Of a stretch of DNA of 64,000 bases, positions 40,097 through 51,720 are shown piece by piece; the stretch's first letter is position 1; each line of letters opens with the position of its first letter. The position numbers and the translations under genes were made by a program. Under the pieces are notes generated by a model, which did not search any database, had not been told where the DNA came from, and was given only the letters and a program-made list of their open reading frames with translations. Source of the DNA: Stichopus chloronotus (lineage: Eukaryota; Echinodermata; Holothuroidea; Aspidochirotida; Stichopodidae); the NCBI GenBank assembly GCA_021234535.1, contig CM037833.1, positions 22,476,738-22,540,737 of the forward strand, written 5' to 3'.

Positions 40097-40146
40097 TCTG
40101 ACTGTCTGTCAATCTGTCTGTCTATCTGTCTGCCTATCTGTTTATA
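40097..40146 (+). repeat. CTGT/CTAT tetranucleotide microsatellite
   Basis: About a dozen CTGT, CTAT or CTGC units starting 10 nt inside the intron after exon F. Confidence 0.85.
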
Positions 40147-40254
40147 TCTGTGATTGCCTTGGTGAAAAGCAGACTAATTCTTTGTACCTAACACCCATTT
40201 CTGATTTTGAAGTATTTAATGTTATGAAATATTTAAGTAATAAAAACATTTATG

Positions 40255-41565
40255 GATAACAATGTCATTAACATGAATATTGTCCAAACGGTCATTTCTA
40301 ATATTGCTAAACCTTTTCATACACGTGTAATAAATCATTTTTAGATGGATATTTCCCTGATAGCATGAAGATTGCTAGAGATATTCCAATTTATAAATCA
40401 GGTGGGAAGTGATTGTACACCAAATATAGACCTGTTCCATTACTTTCACAGTTTTGAAAGCTCCTCAAAAAGCTGTTTGAGTCAAGACTCAACAACTTTA
40501 TTGGCAAAAATGAAATTCTTAGTAATAGTCAAAATGGATTTAGAAGTAATCGATCAATAACAATGGCATTGATCACAAATTGCATTGTAAGTAAGTTAGT
40601 TATCTTTATCGATTAGGGAAAGGCTTTTGATACTATAGAACATGGAATTCCTTGAAACTCGAGCATATGGGTGTTAGAAGTATGGTCTTAAAGTGGGTTG
40701 GAAGCTACTTGGGTAAGAGAAAACAGTATGTTGATTTCAAATATAGGAAGTCCTTAGGTGAAGAAGTTTTTCGTGGATGTCCACAAGGGTCTATTTCACG
40801 ACCAAAACTATTCATATTGTACATTAATGACATCTGCAATGTGTCTGTCATATTTAGATGCGTTTTATTTGCAGGTGATACAAATATCTATTCGCATAAA
40901 GATATTACTATTTTATTTGATAGGGTCAATGAGGAACTTCTGAAGCCGCACACTTGGTTTTCACTTAATAAGTGAACATAGAGAAAACAAATTCTATTTT
41001 CTTTTCCAACAAGTTTTTGAAACCAACCTTAAATATCCAAAAAACAGCTTTTATATTGAAAGGGTTTATTCAACTAAATTTCTTGGGATTTTGATCGATC
41101 ACAAACTTACATGGAAGGATAACATGTCAAAGGTATGTGGGAAAATTTCCAAATGCATCGCTCTTCTGAACTTAATAAAGTTGAGGATGTTTTAAGTACT
41201 TTCTCGTAGTTCATTTTGTATTGCTCATTGTTTATACCATATCTTACTTACTATGTTAAGGTGTGGGGAAACACATACAAATCAACTTTAAGCCAAAATT
41301 TCCTAAAAAGATCATCAAAAAAGAACCAGTCGTATTGCCTGCACAGCAAAATATTTACATCACACAATTCCATTTTTTAAGAGCTTAAAGGCGTTGCCCT
41401 TTTTCTCAGGTAAATAAATTTAGAACAGCTACCTTCAGGTACAAAGTGTTTTAACAAAATGCTGCCATCAGATCTCCAATACTCTTTTACTATATCATTT
41501 TATCGCTATAAGACTAAAAAGTGTGGGAATTTTTATTTAAAGGAAACATTCAGAACTAAAAAAAA
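40255..41565 (+). mobile_element. LINE relic B (CR1/Jockey-like reverse transcriptase pseudogene)
   Basis: In an intron of gene 2, plus strand. Recognisable blocks are SNIAKPFHTRVINHF, DGYFPDSMKIARDIPIYKSG, FRSNRSITMALI, GKAFDTIEHGIPL, VGSYLGKRKQYVDF, RGCPQGSISRPKLFILYIND and, after a break, STKFLGILIDHKLTWKDNM. Several stops interrupt it. The active site reads FAGD instead of F/YADD, so a catalytic aspartate is lost. The endonuclease is missing and the edges are approximate. Confidence 0.85.
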
Positions 41566-44117
41566 ACAAACAAAAACAGCTATGTTTCTCGTTCTCTGGT
41601 GAGTCTCAATGGAATTCTATTGATGCAGTGATAAAAACTGTAACACACTAACCTCTCTGAATACATATACAGCAAAATTTATTTCCCCACTTCTCACCAG
41701 TCTTAATATTTTGAACTTAGGTAATTATCTCTTGTATTGATCTTTTCTATCTCACATGGAATCTTAGGCTTTAGTGTTATTCATCAAATGTAATTTATAT
41801 TATCTGGAGGAAAGCACTTACAAGTGTTTTTACTTCCTTTCTTTCCCTCCCCGATACTTTTTTTCGTCCTGGTGATTCGACTGTGATCAGCAAATCAGCA
41901 AGTGGAGGAAGCATAGTAGTGTTCTTTGAGCACTTGCATAAACTTGCTATGCAGTTGGAAGATTTTGGCTTTGAGGTGGACATAAGTTCTCTTTTCCAAT
42001 GGGAGGGTCACTGTCTGAGGTATCTAATGAATTAGCATGGATAGGCGTATATATTAGTTAAGCAAATCAAAACCCACTTGCTTATAAATACAAAAGCAGC
42101 ATTAAGTAGTAAATGTATGTCAAAAACAGGGTGCAGGAATTTTTGGGAAATATGTCACAGAATCTTTACATGGAAAAGAAGAGTGAGACACTATACAGTA
42201 GCAGCTACATGGAGTTCTTAGAGTAGTTCTTTCCTTAGTCATCGCAATTATAGCGGTTCTTTACCTACTGGTGACATTAAATACTTGTTTGCAGTATCGG
42301 CAAAAATATTTCCAGCTATAAGTTTAAAATTGTCCACATTTTAGTGACCCAAAGTAACCTTCAGTCCATAAAAAAATCAAACAACTATCTTCATATACTG
42401 CACTTGCAAACCAACTTCAAAGTGCGTTCACGTGATTTCTCGACCCTCATACCTCTTACAGGGAACTAACATGGCACACAATAAAAACAGCTTTTCAATA
42501 CCAGCATTCAGTCTCATTTGGAAACTGCAAACACATGTTCTCCTTCAAAAAAGAGTAGGTTTACCCCTACTTGTTCATTGAAACTTACTGAAGTTTGAGT
42601 AAAAAAATATTAATTTTTAGCAAATCTTCATTTCTGTACATGAAAACTCTGTAAGAAGCTTTGAACCGTTGACTGCAGGTGACCACTAACCCTATCAAAA
42701 TTAAGATCTTTTACTAGATCATGCACAGGGATTCACAATCGTTTCATATGCAGTGCTCCTTCATCAGCCTAGGGAGCTATAAGACATTGAGAAGTGTCAC
42801 ACTAACGACGTTTATAAAATGCAAAGTAAGCATTGGCATGGAATTACAATTTAGTGATGTTCAAACAGCCTCTAAAGTGTCAGTAAAGTTTGATTTCTGG
42901 TAAAAAAACTGTGAAGATTCTGAACTGAATAACTTCTTCTCACAGGCTCCTATTTAATTAAGCCTTTTCAAACACCTAGTGGCATAGTCACGGTCCTCAC
43001 TATGAGTTAGTAGAAATGCCAACCGGGAGGGTGACGTCCCTAGTTGTCACCCGCTTATATAAAACGTACATGATCATTCAGTTTCCATAATTCCTATCAT
43101 CAGATACTATGTTCACAAAAGATTAATCTCTTGTGGCAGCAAATGACTTTTGACCCCCCAAATAAGGTACCTTCATTTGATAATGTAATGAACCCACACG
43201 TTCGTAACCGGCATTTAACATTTTAATTCTGGAAAGAGATTTGTCATTAATAGACTTTTCCCTTCTACTATTCTGATATTCGCCCTATAGTAAGCCCAAA
43301 ATGTAACACACGCAGTCATCACAACAAAGTCATTACAAATCTTATCTCTTCCTTGCTGTACCCAAATACACACACAAATAGGCTTGAGGGACTAGAGAAT
43401 TGCTACTCTTGTTCACTTGGCAACTAGGATGTAATTAGCGAGGATTTTTAGCGAGGTTCTTGGATTTTTATTTTTCTGTTAGTTCTCTGCCTCACCGCAT
43501 GATTATGTAAAACAGTACGAAGCAAAAGGCAGAAAACTATGCAATAAAATCCATATTTCCTCAACGATTCCATGTGCAAAATTGATTTTGAGTGCTGGTC
43601 TTTGTGACGCAATACTTGCAATACTTGCAAATGATATCGTACTTACTGATCCAGGGTAACATTCTATCAATTTTTTGAGTTTACAACGATCTCTTCCAAT
43701 GTAGTCGATCAATGTTTCATTTTACATAGGGATCTAGAGATCCCTAGGATCTAGCACATTGCAAACCGGACTTACATACGGAACTGAACGATTTTGGCTG
43801 ACGAGCTATTCTGTGGTCACTGTAGCCAGCCAGCCTATCTGTCCTGTGGGTCGTCAAGTTCAACTGACCTATCACCTATCGATATCACATTCCAGTATAC
43901 CCCACACTCAAATAAAGCTAGTGATCGGCACGTGGCTGAGTGATCATTGCAAACTCTAAAGATATGTTGATAAACAGAGCTGATTTGTTGCATCAACTCT
44001 GCAGTGTCTTTTGACTTGGAGTATCTTAAATACTGTCCATACTTAAGTTTGAACATGTACAGAAAACAGCCAAAAAAGAGAAAAAAGAAGCCATCTTTGT
44101 GCTTCTTGTCCATTTGC
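41566..44117. other. Gene 2 intron sequence
   Basis: Between LINE relics B and C. No exon supported. About 43697-43735 (CAATGTAGTCGATCAATGTTTC) resembles the intron end before exon H, a likely relic of a further module copy. Confidence 0.5.
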
Positions 44118-47100
44118 ATTAGTTCAGTTCAGTATGACTTTATTCCAATCTCTTACTATAACATAAAAAACCATAGTATTCTGAGAGTGGTAAAAGTAAC
44201 GAAATTACAGTATATATGGATCATCATGCTTAGGCACATCATACAATAATTACCTTACTTAGGTAAGAGACTGAGGGGTGGAAATTCTCCTAGGAGTTTG
44301 TGGGTGTTGACACACCGTTAATGACAGACAGAAATACAAGACATAAATAAGAACAGCACAAAACAGCAAGAACAGAGTACAGAAATACAAAAAGACGGTA
44401 GTTCAAAGGTAGTTTGCAATCAAATGAACTTTAAGTTGCTTTTTAAATGCATAGAGTGTTTTACAGTTTGTAACTTCCAAGGGGAGAGAATTCCGTAGTT
44501 TTGCACCTACAAATCGAAGACCAAATTGAGATGACATAAACTTACAATGGGGAGAAATAAACTGATTTGAAGAACGACTAGGGTAAGGGTAATGGCTATC
44601 ACGAAACTGAAAATGAGCACTAAATATTGAGGGGGTTCTGTTATGAAGCCAGTCCAAAAAACAACCCGATATGATACCGATTTAAATCATAAATATTAAG
44701 AAGGTTAGGACTAGCGAAAAAAAGGTGCAGTATGATGACGATAGTCTACGTTGCATATACATCTAATAGCCCTTTTCTGTAAAATAAAGAGAGTTTTAAT
44801 TCTGGTAGTATACGTGCTCCCACAAATGATATTACAATAAGTGAGATCAGGGAGTATAAGGGTATTATACAGGGAAACCTAAATTTTCCAAGGAAGAAGT
44901 TGTCGAAATATGTTAAGTATCCCCACACCTTTTCAAACTTTCATGCTAACATACTGGATATGATCAGTCCAGGTGAGATGAGAATCAACAAACACACCAA
45001 GAAACTTAGTAAAATTTGAACGCTGTAAGTTAATACCACAAAGCCGTATGTTGTTTACACACTGGTTAAACTGCTTCGAAAGTGAGGTAAAAATAACAAA
45101 ATTGGTTTTCTTTACATTTAGAGATAGCTTGTTTGCGCAAAACCAGTTGTGAACATTGATAAATTCATATTGTATTACATTTGGTAGACAACTGAGGTCA
45201 TTACTGGAATAAAAAAGATTGGCATCGTCAGCATAAGAAATTACATGAAATTTATTATTAGCCCTGTTCAGATCATTGATATACATACTAAACAATAGAG
45301 GACCTAGAATAGATCCCGAGGAACACCACAAGTAATAGCCTTATAGATATGGAATAGAATTATATTATAGAATTTACATTGTTAATGCCAACATATTGGT
45401 AACGATCAGTAACATAACTTTTAAACCAATCCAGTGCAGTACCCCTAGTACCGTAATGTTCGAGTTCACTGAGTAAGATTCTATGGTCCAATGTATCACA
45501 AGCCTTAGACAAGTCGAAAAAAAAAAATGCCTGATGCATACTGATTTTTTTCGAAGGCATCTGTTACTTTATTAGTGAAGTGTAAAATAGCTTGTGAAGT
45601 CGAACGCCCAGGAACGAACCCAAATTGGTAGTCATACAATTGATTTTGCTTTACAAAAAAGAATATAATCGGGTAAACATGTTAGGGTAAGTTTTTCGAG
45701 TACTTTGGAGAGACATGGTAAAATTGAAATAGGTCTGTAATTATTAAGCTAATCTTTATCACCAGATTTAAAGACAGGAACAACACGTGCAATTTTGAGA
45801 GGACTAGAAACAATACCCTTTTCTAACGAGAGATTAAAAAGGTAGGTTAATGGGGTGCACAGGGAATGAGCCACATTTTTGAGGATCCTAGAGGAAATTC
45901 CATCAAAACCAGAGGCAGAATTTTTAAGAGAAAATATTATATTTAACACCTCCTCGCATGTTGCTGGACTAATGTATAGAGAGTCGGCAACCCGATTGGA
46001 CAGATACGACTTACAGCTACAGTGTGAGAGGGAGAGGGGAAATCCCAGCCTGGGTAGCAGGACCAATGGGAGTAAAATAATCATTCAAGATATTTGCAAC
46101 ATCGAAAGGATTCGAAACACTTGTTCCATGATGATTTGTTTTATCAGGAGTAAAATCAGTACCTCGACCATACAACAGGATATTAATTGAACGCCACGTA
46201 GATTTCGTGTCCTGTGTGCTATTGCTGAACAAAGTAGAGTAGTAAAATTTCTTAGCCTGTCTGACGACAGAAGTAAGACAATTTCGAATTCGTTTATACT
46301 CGTTCAAAGCAGCAGCAGACCGACTACGGAGGTACCTTTTGAATAAACGATTCTTTGTTTTACAAGAGTTGAGTATGGTTGGGGTGATCCAGCTCTTCGA
46401 ATTTCGGTAACTACACTTTTTGGTATGGGCTACCTAAGGAAGACAATTAGTGAAATGATTTAAGATTATTATTCTTATTGAAATGATCAAAGGCACTATC
46501 AACATCAGAAAATTTTAAGACATCTCCCTTTGATTCGTTTAAATTGCTGACCGTAATAGGTCAAGACTAACAGGGTTGATGTCTCTTTTGAAAAAGATTG
46601 AATTTTCTCTCAACATAGCAACACCTAAATCGGCAAGGGTGAAAACGGGAAAAATGATCAGAAATGCCATCAACTACTACACCAGAAACAGAATTTAAAC
46701 ATAAACTATTCGTGAAATTACATCAAGCAGTGAGGGGGAGTGTGAAGTAACTCTAGTGGGTACACTATGAAGTGGACGATAAGAGTAAGAATAAAAAAGG
46801 TTGACAAATTGGGTACAACTGTTATCGGCCTGATTAAGAAGATTACAATTGAAATCGCCCATACGGAAGCAAGTCTTCTTTTCGTTATTCAGAGAGTCAA
46901 GTAGTGTAGAGATGATGTCTAAGACATCGTCCTTAATACCAACTGGACAATAAATAGTTCCTACTATAACAGGAGACTGTCGAGTGTAGGCCTCCACAAA
47001 AATACCATCCACAAAAATATTAAGGTCTGGACGGGCTTTGTAGTTAAGTTCAGAAATAATGTATTAAGCAACCCCACCAACTCGTCATGCTCTGGGGGCC

Positions 47101-47268
47101 TGTTCTAAGTTGTAACCTGGGATATTATACACGGTATGAAGTGTTTCGTTCTCATTGAGCCAAGTCGCGGGAATTCCAATAGTGGAAAATTTATGCTTAA
47201 TAGAGCTAAGAGAAGTTGAGAGGTTGTTTAAGTTGCTATTAAGCGACCTAGAAGAAGAATAAGAAGAA
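44118..47268 (-). mobile_element. LINE relic C (CR1/Jockey-like, endonuclease plus reverse transcriptase)
   Basis: Minus strand, in a gene 2 intron. From high to low coordinates: endonuclease fragments (IPATWLNENETLHTVYNIPG, then GTIYCPVG and RMGDFNCNLLNQ), linker, reverse transcriptase (KNSASGFDGISSRILKN, ARVVPVFKSGDKD, FFDLSKACDTLDHRIL, SILGPLLFSMYINDL, ISYADDANLF) and the C-terminal RFVGAKLRNSLPLEV block. At least six frame breaks. The 3' end at about 44118 has AATAAA followed by short ACTGA repeats. The 5' end is cut inside the endonuclease at about 47268, where it meets a relic of exon G. Confidence 0.88.
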
Positions 47269-47269
47269 G

Positions 47270-47405
47270 AAGGTGGTCAGAGGTGAAGCAAACGTAGTTA
47301 TGACAGAAGTATAAACACTGAATGACGTTCAAATTTGATTCTATTCTGTGCAGATATGGTGCAGGCATGTATGTATGCATGAATCAATTTCACTAGTTTA
47401 TTACG
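47270..47405 (+). pseudogene. Relic copy of exon G and its intron start
   Basis: GTCAGAGGTGAAGCAAAC, then GTAGTTATGAC and the following 115 bp match the end of exon G and its intron start at 47755-47890 with few differences. The 5' part of this exon copy is gone and the minus-strand LINE begins there. The donor has become GTAGTT and the preceding AAG is AAC, so splicing is probably lost. Confidence 0.65.
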
Positions 47406-47668
47406 ATCTGTATAGGCCCATGTATACTAATGTGGTCAGTGCTTCTGTGCACTTCCTTTGTATAATCAGGCAACAACTCCCTGATTTAATTGACTGTAAA
47501 CAATCACTTGTCACAGTGATGGACAGCTTTTAGGATAAGGTTTCACATCGTTTTACCCGATGTCCACAGAGGCAGGGATTGTATTGTCTAATCATCCATG
47601 AAGTGGAAGGATTTTATCAGAGATAAGGTTAGCTGGAGTAAAAAAAAGATCTTGTTGTATTCTTTTAG

Positions 47669-47773
47669 GGCGAGTCAGACTGCTATGAGATGTATTCTCC
47701 ACCAATTCCCGCAAGCAGAACCCCTAGTGTTACAACAGAAGGAAACGGGTCCCAGTCAGAGGTGAAACAAAAG
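47669..47773 (+). CDS. Gene 2 mini-exon G (35 aa, duplicated module copy 2)
   Basis: TATTCTTTTAG and the donor AAG|GTATTT, phase 0-0. It begins GESDCYEMYSPPIPASR, with two tyrosines in acidic or proline context, then PSVTTE and SQSEVKQK. The second half is homologous to exons E and H. A broken extra copy of its 3' end lies at 47270-47400. Confidence 0.75.
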
Positions 47774-47922
47774 GTATTTATGCCAGAAGGCTAAACACTG
47801 AATGACGTTCAAATTTGATTCTACTCTGTGAAGATATGATGTATGCATGTATGTATGCATGTATCAATTTCACTAGTTTATAAAGATCTATACCAATGTA
47901 GCCTATCAACGTTTCATTTTAG

Positions 47923-48006
47923 ATGGATTCTCTACCAATCGCCGCGAGTAGGCTATGTAGTGTTACCACAGAAAGAATCGACGCGCAGTCAGATATGAAA
48001 CAAGAG
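47923..48006 (+). CDS. Gene 2 mini-exon H (28 aa, duplicated module copy 3)
   Basis: CGTTTCATTTTAG and the donor GAG|GTAATT, phase 0-0. The peptide LPIAASRLCSVTTE ... QSDMKQE follows the module pattern of E and G, but has lost the P-x-x-P ligand and the tyrosines. It lies 149 bp after exon G, and the intron between them resembles the intron start after H, so G and H are a tandem duplication. Confidence 0.72.
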
Positions 48007-48059
48007 GTAATTAAGACAGAAGTTCAAAACTGAATGGTGTTCACATTTAATTCTGTTCT

Positions 48060-48300
48060 TAGAATGTGCGTATGTGCATATGTAGATATGTACTTTAGCC
48101 CGTATATAAGTATAAACCTACGTAGTACGTGCTTACCGGCGAACGTTCGTGTCTGCGTGGGCTTATCTACGCATATAGCCTATATATGCACGCATTTACC
48201 TATATATGTACCCATGTAGGTACGTATTTACGTTACTATGTACCTGTGTACGTATGTACATATGTGCATATGTACATACGTAAGTATGTACGTAAGAATG
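48060..48300 (+). repeat. Degenerate alternating purine-pyrimidine GTAC/GTAT tract
   Basis: Many GTACGT, GTATGT and GCATAT units (for example TATGTACATATGTGCATATG) directly after exon H. A decayed microsatellite; the open frames across it are artefacts. Confidence 0.7.
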
Positions 48301-48799
48301 TGCGCCGGAGTAAAGTTGTTTGAAGCTATTTGAACTTCAATCCTTCATGCGGAATAGGGAACGACTAATGTTAACGTAACAAGAAGACGATGAAAGTAAT
48401 TTAAAAGTTTGTAACTCATTATCTTAAATTACAATGTCTTAGGATGTTTTAACTTAATGTTAAATTGAGTGAAATTGCCTTTGCAATTTTCTGGTAACTT
48501 TGATAGCAATTACATTAAAACTTGGTAAGGTCTTACCTGATCACATTGTGATACATTTAGTATATTTTTTGTTAAAAAAAAACAGGAAATTTTGCCGCAG
48601 AACTAGATTTACAGGTGATCTTAAAACTACTGAAGCAGTTAAATTTTAAATTGATGATGATCCGGAGGTGACCCCCGAAGAAATAAATTAAAAATTCGGA
48701 AATTTGTTATTTGTTGCAACACTGGCGGCGCCACAGTTGGGAATGGGGACTATCCCCTTCATTTTCCTGAGGGTTAGTGTTTTATAGTGGTGCGAAACT

Positions 48800-50483
48800 G
48801 TGTTCCGGGTGGGTTGAATGTGCTTAAGAAAATGGAACGTTAGTGCGTAAAAGACCATTGTTTTCGCTCACTTCCCACGCCGCGCGTTCGATATTTGTAG
48901 ACACCAGATTACGCGCGTACGTGCACAACTCAACGGGCCATCTCCTATACCCCACGGTAGCCCCCCCCCATCTGTAGCTCATCCCCCAACAATCCACCTG
49001 CTGCCGCTCCTGTGTAGTATCAGATCATCAAGTGACACCGGTCAACTGCAGTTCTCAAACGTTGAGGAAATGAGGTTCTATAGGATATTCCATAAGCCCT
49101 TAGGTTTGACCAGCAGATATTGAATAGCCAGAGTTGCCTCCTTCCGAGCTTAGACACTCCCTAAACAGATGTTTATGCTCTCTCGAGGAGGACTTGCCTG
49201 ATATGAGAAGGACTGACTCTACCCTGATCAAGTACCCGTTGCCACAGCAATCGTGAGTGAGAACCTGGAATTTTCGGGAGCGGTTCCGTCTAAGGAGCAA
49301 AGGTCCGAATGTCGATTAGTAAGAAGCCTCGGTCGACGGCTTTTTGTACCATTTATGCCGATCAATGGGAGCCAACAGATGTAGACGGCTTTACCACCGA
49401 AACAGAATCGACTTTCCCCGTCCCCGGCTAGGACTGGTGAAGTCTGTTCAGCACCGCAGCACCACAGCACCGCAGCTACCAGCGACGACGTCAAAAACCT
49501 CATACGAGTTGGATACTTCTTCCAGCGTCCTCCGCGACCGTCACCTGTATGACGGCGGTTGGGCGTCGGCGCCCGAAGCCCCAACGTATATAAGATATCA
49601 AGTGGTCGTCCTCGATGACTAAGGAACTCCAGCAGGAAATGACCTTTTCGATGGGCAGAGATGTTTCAAGAAAAAGTCACGTAGCATTGTCAAATCAACG
49701 TTCTGCTAGGAGCTCGGAAGGGATCTGCACCCCAAGCAGCAATCGGGGCTGGTACCTAAAGTTCCCGAGCGCTTGCCTCGCCCGACACTCTCGTAATTCA
49801 CGAAATATCCTTCTGAAACCGCGGATCGCGGCACCCACAAACGACCGCCGTCCTCCTTGACGTCCTAGAAATGCCCACCCCACCACGTGATAAATGGGAG
49901 TAACATTAAAAGGGAAAGAAAAACTGTTTGTCGCCCGATGGGTCACCTTTAATCGAGATACGTTGGTGTTGAACGTTCACAGTATCGCACGGTTCTAAGA
50001 TCGGATTTACTTCCTCAAGCCTGCTGGGAGTGAACAGTCACTCAGATACACGGGATCTGCACTATCGCCTGACTCTCAAGTTCGAAAGTCAGGGGCGGAT
50101 TAGAAAAGGAACCATTTTTGGTGCGACTTGCGGGGAGGGGTCCTTCATATTGTGCACCTTCCTTTTCAGCGCAAAAAAGAACGGATAGTGGCGCTTGATT
50201 CTCAATCTGATTCTCAATTCCGAGCAACCATAATTACTTCCGTCGGAAGGATTTCCGGCTCCTCGATCTCCTCGCAATCCTCGTTAATGTAATCGACTAT
50301 CGATGTTTACGCATGACAACACTTGGACACATGGACGCCGTCCTGGGTTCGCAGCAGCGCATTCATAGGAGCTGATTCACGCTGTGTGTCTCCATCATCT
50401 CACCCAAAAGGGACCTTTTCTGCTTGGCGGAGAAGCTGCCGCCACGCTGTTGTGGCTAAGCCTCAACACTGCCGTACTAAAGT
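48800..50483. mobile_element. GC-rich anomalous block, probable insertion of unknown type
   Basis: Base composition changes sharply: CG-rich codon-like DNA with many CpG, unlike the AT-rich introns around it. Open stretches exist on both strands at 49228-49622 but resemble nothing I recognise, and they break soon after. The right edge coincides with the start of a duplicated intron block, which fits an inserted element. No terminal repeats were found by eye. A degenerate retroelement or DNA transposon is the likeliest content. Confidence 0.4.
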
Positions 50484-51100
50484 AGTATCTTAAAGTGATT
50501 GTTTGTGTAGGCAAAAGTAAACGAAATTGAAATTTCATGTCCACAAGTTCGGTAAGGCCTTTAATAGCAACATTCTGCCATATGATTTTCAAGTTTTTCT
50601 AGCATAAAGACAAAAGGTGTAAAATACAATAACGTAGTTGTTGACAGTTTTCATTCAAATGAACCTCGTGCTTCTTGAACAAGCCAATGGGAAGTATACT
50701 AGTATTGAATATTCAGTTTCTCAAAACAACTCAGGATCAGTGACGCCGCCATGATGTGATCAGTTTGCATGTTATTTGCAAATACAATGCTTTCTTTCAC
50801 CAAATACTACAATTCCCGATACCGACCAAGGAACGACGTCTTGAGTAGTATGTTTTTAATACACCAGTGAGACCTGTGCTGTTGCATATTTATTATGTAG
50901 GCGCTTGCTGTAAGAACGGTTAATTTTCAAATATCATCTCTGCTTTATTCTATTTTATGCCAATCTCGTTCCTATTTTAAGTAGTTACCGTCATTTTCAA
51001 CCTCCCGTGTACATTTCAAAGTAAGTCACAAGTTAGAATCAAATACAAACTTATCCTTCTGGATTTTTAGTACACACGTAATCACTTTAAGCGTACCGAT
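50484..51100 (+). repeat. Duplicated intron block, copy 2, leading into exon I
   Basis: The partner of 37827-38448 in the same orientation, 12.7 kb away. It is joined on its left to a GC-rich insertion and on its right to intact exon I. The left homology edge (GTAT.TTAAAGTGAT) therefore marks the probable right end of the insertion. Confidence 0.75.
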
Positions 51101-51199
51101 TGCCCTGTTTGCTTACCACAACATACTTCTACCATTGTTGCGTCCTACCTATCGGACACAATGACATCAGAGTCTGTCTTTGACCATTTCGAGTTCGAG
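51071..51199 (+). CDS. Gene 2 exon I (43 aa)
   Basis: CTGGATTTTTAG and the donor GAG|GTAAAT, phase 0-0, 43 open codons. It starts YTRNHFKRTDCPVCLP and ends SESVFDHFEFE, an acidic aromatic end like other exons here. A second acceptor-plus-start of the same sequence sits at 38426 inside a duplicated intron block, but stops after ten codons. The CPVC pair is too little for a zinc-binding call. A shorter exon from a later AG would break the phase. Confidence 0.55.
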
Positions 51200-51229
51200 G
51201 TAAATGTCATAATACTAACAGTTTTTTTT

Positions 51230-51720
51230 TTTTATATTTACCAACCGACCTCACTTGGATGATCGCCCTGCTTCCGATCTTGCTGGTTGAAGCGGTGATC
51301 GCGTTCCAGATCTTGCTCCCTTCGGTTCCAATTCGTCGCGCGACGCGAGACTTCTTCGCTTTCTGCTGATCGTCTTAAGACCCATAGCTTGGACCGTTAC
51401 CTTTCGGTGAGTGGCGCTGGTTTCCCCTTCCTTTTTCGATGTCTAACGTCCCTCACATCAGGGTGTTTTGCTACTCGGCCATCCATAAGTTAAGGACAGA
51501 TGGATTCTCAATGGTGGTTTCTTTTGGGTTGGGATCCATTCCACTACCTTCGGGACTATCCTCAACAGCGTCCGCCATCACGTTAGAGATGGTTTAAGCT
51601 CTTGAATTTACTTAGGACAGCTCCGCCTTTGAAAGAAACAGTCGTTCTACATTAGCTAGTGAGGACTTTGGCATGTCTTAAAGGTTGCCCTTAATGTTTG
51701 CAAGGTTGGATGTGCATAGT
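51230..51720. other. Second GC-rich patch after exon I
   Basis: A T tract at about 51220 is followed by about 490 bp of higher-GC, CpG-rich DNA similar in style to 48800-50483. No open frame of note is present. It may be another fragment of the same or a similar element; I did not find direct sequence matches between the two. Confidence 0.3.

Noticed and set aside
48034..48323. Two open frames after exon H
   Set aside because: Produced by the GTAC/GTAT simple tract.
49228..49860. Open frames on both strands in the GC-rich block
   Set aside because: High GC lowers stop frequency; peptides are low-complexity Arg/Ser/Pro-rich and not recognisable.
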